Origin: Pseudoalteromonas sp. XI10
GTDB lineage: Bacteria; Pseudomonadota; Gammaproteobacteria; Enterobacterales; Alteromonadaceae
Direction of reading: 5' to 3'
Length of the DNA stretch: 64,000 nucleotides
Assembly (NCBI RefSeq): GCF_001469895.1
Contig: NZ_LOPY01000045.1
Span: 1 to 64,000, forward strand
Part shown: piece by piece, positions 60,443 to 64,000 of the stretch
How positions within the stretch are numbered: position 1 is the stretch's first letter
Layout: each line of letters opens with the position of its first letter
Program-made: the position numbers and the translations under genes
Notes under the pieces: model-generated
Databases searched by the model: none
What the model saw: the letters and a program-made list of their open reading frames with translations, nothing else
What the model was told of the DNA's origin: nothing

Positions 60443-60622
60443 CTATTGGTCCTGTTTTTGCTCTGGTTGTTCGGATGGATCAGCTTGCGGCTGAGACTTT
60501 GCAGGCGGCTTAGTATCATCTGGCAGATAAAGAGCTCCACTTTGTCCGCAACCTGCTAGGGTTAGTAGAAGGGCGCTTAGAGGTAAAATGGTTTTTAATT
60601 TTTGGCTATGAGTCTCTTTCAT
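60443..60622 (-). CDS. lptM: Small lipoprotein LptM (YifL)
   Basis: Reading 60622 down to 60443 gives a 59-residue lipoprotein: MKETHSQKLKTILPLSALLL then lipobox LAGC (Cys25), GQSGALYLPDD and a Pro/Gln/Lys-rich tail. The C-G-x-x-G-x-LYLP stretch matches LptM/YifL, which assists LptD maturation at the outer membrane. Its stop abuts the lysA ATG. E. coli has the same neighbour before dapF. The ribosome site is weak. Confidence 0.9.
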   Translation of the reverse strand: MKETHSQKLKTILPLSALLLTLAGCGQSGALYLPDDTKPPAKSQPQADPSEQPEQKQDQ

Positions 60623-60770
60623 TAGATTAATACGGTTGCTGGCTTTATAATCGCAGAGTAACAGAATATTTAAAAAATGCAGCTATTCGCGGATGAATTT
60701 ATTCCTGTTACACTTGATGTACACAATCTGCCCCCAGATCTAGGCTTAAAGCCAGTTAAAGGACACTAAA

Positions 60771-61094
60771 ATGACTGATCATGAATACCACACACTAGCC
60801 GATGCATTAATGCTAACTATTGAAGAGCAAATCGATGAATGTGATGCCGATTTAGACTATGAATCAGCGTCAGGTATTTTAGAAATCATCTTTCCTGATC
60901 GCAGTAAAATTGTGATCAACAAGCAAGCACCATTACACCAAGTTTGGGTAGCGACTAAATTTAATGGTCACCATTTTGAACTACGCGACGATAAGTGGAT
61001 TGATAACCGCTCGGGTGCAGAGTTTTGGCAATTTATGTGTGATGCGGCAACTCGCCAAGCAGGTCAAACAATTGAATGGCGTTCTGAACTATGA
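60771..61094 (+). CDS. cyaY: Frataxin homologue CyaY
   Basis: A 107-residue acidic frataxin-like protein that binds iron and tunes iron-sulfur cluster assembly. The acidic N-terminal helix ([20 protein letters not shown]), the strand [26 protein letters not shown] region and the Trp are as in CyaY. AGGACAC before the ATG supports the start. Its stop overlaps the carboxylesterase start (ATGA). Confidence 0.95.
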   Translation: MTDHEYHTLADALMLTIEEQIDECDADLDYESASGILEIIFPDRSKIVINKQAPLHQVWVATKFNGHHFELRDDKWIDNRSGAEFWQFMCDAATRQAGQTIEWRSEL

Positions 61095-61747
61095 GTTTAG
61101 AGTTTGTTGAGTACCCAGCGCAAGGCGATCACAAAGCAACGGTTATCTGGCTACATGGTTTAGGTGATTCGGGTGATGGTTTTGCCCCAGTTGCACCGCA
61201 ACTTGCTCTACCAAAAGAGCTTGGCGTGCGATTTGTGTTTCCACATGCGCCTGTGCAACCGGTCACCTTAAATGGTGGTATGGCAATGCGCTCTTGGTAC
61301 GATATTAAATCGATGGATTTAGATAAGCGTGCTGACGAGCAAGGGGTTTGCGAATCTGCTGCAAAAGTGGCTGCAATTATTGATCAAGAAATAGCAAATG
61401 GTATCGCCCCAAACAAAATCATTCTTGCCGGTTTTTCGCAAGGGGGTGTGGTATCGCTGCACTTAGCGCCACGTCTAGATTATAAATTAGCGGGTGTAAT
61501 GGCACTTTCAACCTATATGTGTGTGCCTGCAAAATTTGCTGATGAAGCCAAGCAGCAGGGGTTAAATATTTTTATGGCACATGGTCGATTTGACGATGTG
61601 GTACCGCATAGCGCAGGCAGACAAGCATTTGACGTGCTTAGCGCTAACAACATGGAAGTAAGCTGGCAAGACTATCCGATGGAGCACCAAGTTTGTGGTG
61701 AAGAGTTAATGGCTATTCGTGAGTGGTTAATTGCTCGCTTGAGTTAA
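61091..61747 (+). CDS. Phospholipase/carboxylesterase family hydrolase
   Basis: A 218-residue alpha/beta hydrolase of the YpfH/acyl-protein-thioesterase type. [18 protein letters not shown] is the oxyanion region, GFSQGG holds the Ser nucleophile, [10 protein letters not shown] the Asp and MEHQVC the His. It would hydrolyse short carboxylic esters or thioesters in the cytosol. Its ATG overlaps the cyaY stop, making them cotranslated. Confidence 0.92.
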   Translation: MSLEFVEYPAQGDHKATVIWLHGLGDSGDGFAPVAPQLALPKELGVRFVFPHAPVQPVTLNGGMAMRSWYDIKSMDLDKRADEQGVCESAAKVAAIIDQEIANGIAPNKIILAGFSQGGVVSLHLAPRLDYKLAGVMALSTYMCVPAKFADEAKQQGLNIFMAHGRFDDVVPHSAGRQAFDVLSANNMEVSWQDYPMEHQVCGEELMAIREWLIARLS

Positions 61748-61768
61748 TTTTTGGTTTTAGAGGCCAAC

Positions 61769-62659
61769 ATGACAAAGAAACTTGTAATTACAGCAAATAT
61801 GAATGCCGTTGAATCGGCAGATTCAACTCCTACAGCAGTGACTTATCAATGGCATTGGCGACGCATTTTTATGGTTAGCAGTGTTATCTTAGTAGCATTG
61901 GCTATTTTAGTGTATAGCTTTACTGGTGCTGTAAATGCTGAACAATCACCGCAAGATGAACCGCAAGCAGAGTTTACAAATGCTGAATTACAAGCTCCTT
62001 TAAATGACGCTGAGCAAGAAGAGCCAAAAGAAGTCGATGCTTCGTCAATGAATGAGCAAATACCGCAGGCTGATAACACCGAAACTGCTGAAGCAGAGGT
62101 TGTGAGTTCAAACATTGTAGAACCTGACGTTACAACTGTAGAGACTGAGATCGACAGTGAAGAGCTTGTTGATGAGCAACAACCTGAAACACCAGCTGTC
62201 ACCCTTGATGGTGAAGAAGCCCCACAAACTGAACAGCAAGTAGAGATTGCTGCAGCTCCTGATGCTCAGCAGCAGTTTTCGCAGTCAGCGCATATTGCCA
62301 GTGTCGCAATTGGCGCTAAAATAGACACAGATAAAGTAAGCCGCGCGGTATTAACAACCGATGTTGTTGATCGAGAACCAGTAAACGTTTTAAAGAACGA
62401 TGTAAAATTAGCGCAAATAAGCAATAGCCTGAGCTTTTTTAGCGAGCTTAGAAATATGCAGGGGCAAACTGTTCGTCACCAATGGTATTACCAAGGTCAA
62501 CAGCTTGCTTCGATTGAATTGGCGGTAAGTAGTCCACGTTTTCGTACTTATTCAACGAAAAACATTATGCCAGAACAACTGGGTGATTGGCGTGTTGAAG
62601 TCATTGACGCAGATGGCAACTTACTGGCCCAAAAAGAATTTAGAATTTTAGCTGAGTAA
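61769..62659 (+). CDS. Membrane-anchored DUF2914 protein
   Basis: About 296 residues from ATG 61769 (MTKKLVITANM) with GAGG upstream; a TTG 18 bases earlier is less likely. One membrane segment (about 30-50), an acidic Glu/Gln/Thr/Pro-rich linker (about 55-190) and a C-terminal DUF2914 domain (about 215-295; VRHQWYYQGQQLASIELAV, LGDWRVEVIDADGNLL). DUF2914 is a beta-sandwich of unknown role. It is cotranscribed with the esterase and precedes hemC by 36 bp. Confidence 0.85.
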   Translation: MTKKLVITANMNAVESADSTPTAVTYQWHWRRIFMVSSVILVALAILVYSFTGAVNAEQSPQDEPQAEFTNAELQAPLNDAEQEEPKEVDASSMNEQIPQADNTETAEAEVVSSNIVEPDVTTVETEIDSEELVDEQQPETPAVTLDGEEAPQTEQQVEIAAAPDAQQQFSQSAHIASVAIGAKIDTDKVSRAVLTTDVVDREPVNVLKNDVKLAQISNSLSFFSELRNMQGQTVRHQWYYQGQQLASIELAVSSPRFRTYSTKNIMPEQLGDWRVEVIDADGNLLAQKEFRILAE

Positions 62660-62695
62660 TATTTAGTATCAGCCTGATAATTAATTGGATTTTTC

Positions 62696-63634
62696 ATGAC
62701 ACAGACAACAAAACTAGTTCGTATCGCTACCCGTAAAAGTGCACTTGCTCTATGGCAGGCTGAATTTGTAAAAGCTCAACTAGAGCACTTCCATGACGAC
62801 GTAACGGTAGAGTTGGTTCCTATGTCGACGCAAGGCGATATTATCCTTGATACACCACTGGCCAAGATTGGTGGTAAAGGCTTATTCGTAAAAGAGCTTG
62901 AGCAAGCCATGCTTGATGGTCGTGCCGATATTGCGGTGCATTCAATGAAAGATGTGCCTGTTGAGTTTCCTGAAGGTTTAGCGTTACACACAATTTGTGA
63001 GCGTGAAGACCCGCGCGATGCGTTTGTATCAAACAACTACAAAAGCTTAGATGAGTTACCACAAGGCGCTATTGTTGGTACATCAAGTTTACGCCGCCAA
63101 TGCCAAATTCGCGAAGCTCGCCCAGATTTAGACATTCGTGATTTACGCGGTAATGTTAATACGCGTTTAGCAAAACTAGATGATGGTCAATATGATGCAA
63201 TCATCCTAGCTGCAGCGGGTCTAATTCGTTTAGAAATGCCTGAGCGTATTACAGCTTTTATCGAGCCAGAGGTATCATTACCTGCAAATGGGCAAGGTGC
63301 TGTAGGTATTGAGTGCCGTATTGATGATGAAGTGACAAAAGCACTGTTAGCGCCACTCGAACATAATGAAACACGTATTCGTGTTAATGCTGAACGTGCT
63401 ATGAATCGCCGTTTAGAAGGTGGTTGCCAAGTGCCAATTGGTGCATTTGCATTGGTCGATGGTGAGCAAGTGCATTTACGTGGTTTAGTGGGCGCTATTG
63501 ATGGCAGCCAAATGCTACGTGATGAAGTGACAGGCCCAGTAGCTGACGCAGAGCATTTAGGTATTACACTTGCTGAAAAACTACTTGAGCAAGGTGCTGA
63601 TAAAATTTTAGCTGAAGTATATAGAGACGCTTAA
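62696..63634 (+). CDS. hemC: Porphobilinogen deaminase (hydroxymethylbilane synthase)
   Basis: A 312-residue cytosolic enzyme that joins four porphobilinogens for haem synthesis. Key features are the [15 protein letters not shown] start, catalytic D86 (HSMKDVPV), and the cofactor-binding C244 (EGGCQVPIG) that holds the dipyrromethane. hemD starts one base after its stop. The usual divergent cyaA is missing here; a DUF2914 gene takes the upstream place. Confidence 0.97.
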   Translation: MTQTTKLVRIATRKSALALWQAEFVKAQLEHFHDDVTVELVPMSTQGDIILDTPLAKIGGKGLFVKELEQAMLDGRADIAVHSMKDVPVEFPEGLALHTICEREDPRDAFVSNNYKSLDELPQGAIVGTSSLRRQCQIREARPDLDIRDLRGNVNTRLAKLDDGQYDAIILAAAGLIRLEMPERITAFIEPEVSLPANGQGAVGIECRIDDEVTKALLAPLEHNETRIRVNAERAMNRRLEGGCQVPIGAFALVDGEQVHLRGLVGAIDGSQMLRDEVTGPVADAEHLGITLAEKLLEQGADKILAEVYRDA

Positions 63635-63635
63635 T

Positions 63636-64000
63636 ATGCATATTTTGATAACTCGTCCAGAAGGAAAAGGCACCGAGCTTGCTCTTGAGCTTCAGCAGGC
63701 GGGTTATCAAACAACCCTGTGTCCAGTCCTTACCTTAGATTACCTCACAGTAAATAGTAGTGAGCTCGCGCCGCTAGAAAATGCCGATAAAATCATTTTT
63801 ATCTCGCAAGATGCCGTGCATGCCTTGTTAAAACTCACACCAACCATCAACAAAGCAGCGCAACTTTACGCGGTCGGTCAGCAAACGGCTGATGCGGTTT
63901 ATGAAGCCTTTGGGCGACGAGCCGCAGTGCCCAAACAGCATGATTCAGAAGGTCTGCTTGAATTAAAAACACTACAAGATGTTGAACTAAGTAACATCGT
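63636..64000 (+). CDS. hemD: Uroporphyrinogen-III synthase, 5' part (cut by window end)
   Basis: The frame from ATG 63636 (MHILITRPEGKGTELALEL) runs open to the window edge, giving the first 121 residues. The ITRPEGKG start and the order hemC-hemD identify it; it converts hydroxymethylbilane to uroporphyrinogen III. It starts one base after the hemC stop, so the genes are an operon. The rest lies outside the window. Confidence 0.93.
   Translation, partial: MHILITRPEGKGTELALELQQAGYQTTLCPVLTLDYLTVNSSELAPLENADKIIFISQDAVHALLKLTPTINKAAQLYAVGQQTADAVYEAFGRRAAVPKQHDSEGLLELKTLQDVELSNI

Overview
The window reads as chromosomal DNA of a marine gammaproteobacterium of the order Alteromonadales, most likely Pseudoalteromonas. 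That call rests on family content and low-to-moderate GC, not on a database match. Indicators are the secreted S8 and S9 peptidases, the exporters and sensor proteins typical of that group, and the conserved lptM/dapF/DUF484/xerC/yigB and cyaY/hemC neighbourhoods. I see no prophage, insertion sequence, CRISPR array or plasmid functions. Most genes are ordinary chromosomal genes in short operons.

Layout. 1-501: a gene-free patch with a terminator, a repeat framed by 23-nt inverted repeats, a heptamer tandem repeat and a GTTGGGT hairpin. 502-6575 (+): a membrane cluster with a lipoprotein, a doubled DUF350 protein, a membrane-anchored aminopropyltransferase-like enzyme, YjfI (DUF2170), YjfJ (PspA/IM30), a YjfK-position protein, a possible tandem ribbon-helix-helix regulator and a small membrane protein. 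It carries two identical 13-bp palindromes before yjfI. 6568-9571 (-): two paralogous Cys-rich lipoproteins, fumC and two small genes. 9755-13354: a DUF938 methyltransferase, a COG3146 acyltransferase-like protein, a lipase-like hydrolase and an Lrp regulator. 13468-15755: a PrnB/IDO-superfamily protein with a kynureninase-like PLP enzyme. 15727-18947: an MBL hydrolase, a DUF4124 protein, two tRNA-Ser genes with a clear promoter and terminator, a small basic protein and a lipid kinase.

19001-26454: an EamA transporter divergent from a MocR regulator with an operator between them, yggN, a small acidic protein, glutathione peroxidase, azlCD, cytochrome b561, cytochrome c' and a DUF2721 protein. 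26699-32395: large secreted subtilisin and prolyl oligopeptidase-type lipoprotein. 32417-36115 (-): two spondin-domain proteins with a two-component system. 36321-39920: DUF4870, YqaA, the tetrahydromonapterin set folM-folE-folX, and nadE. 39988-47536: yceH, a hybrid histidine kinase, a penicillin-acylase-family hydrolase and a diguanylate cyclase. 47797-51184: a GNAT-nitrilase fusion overlapping a Gdx/SugE exporter, an EamA transporter and a MAPEG protein preceded by an orphan terminator. 51263-54448: a BlaR-like M56 peptidase with a TonB C-terminal domain, a BlaI repressor with a palindromic operator, rluF and small genes.

54462-60622 (-): a HopJ-family protein, a TPR-retropepsin, yigB-xerC-DUF484-dapF, lysA and the short lipoprotein gene lptM. 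60771-64000 (+): cyaY, a carboxylesterase, a DUF2914 protein, hemC and the start of hemD, cut by the window edge.

The most interesting systems are the PspA/aminopropyltransferase membrane cluster with its candidate regulator and twin palindromes, the PrnB-like/kynureninase-like pair, the spondin two-component locus, and the GNAT-nitrilase/Gdx pair.
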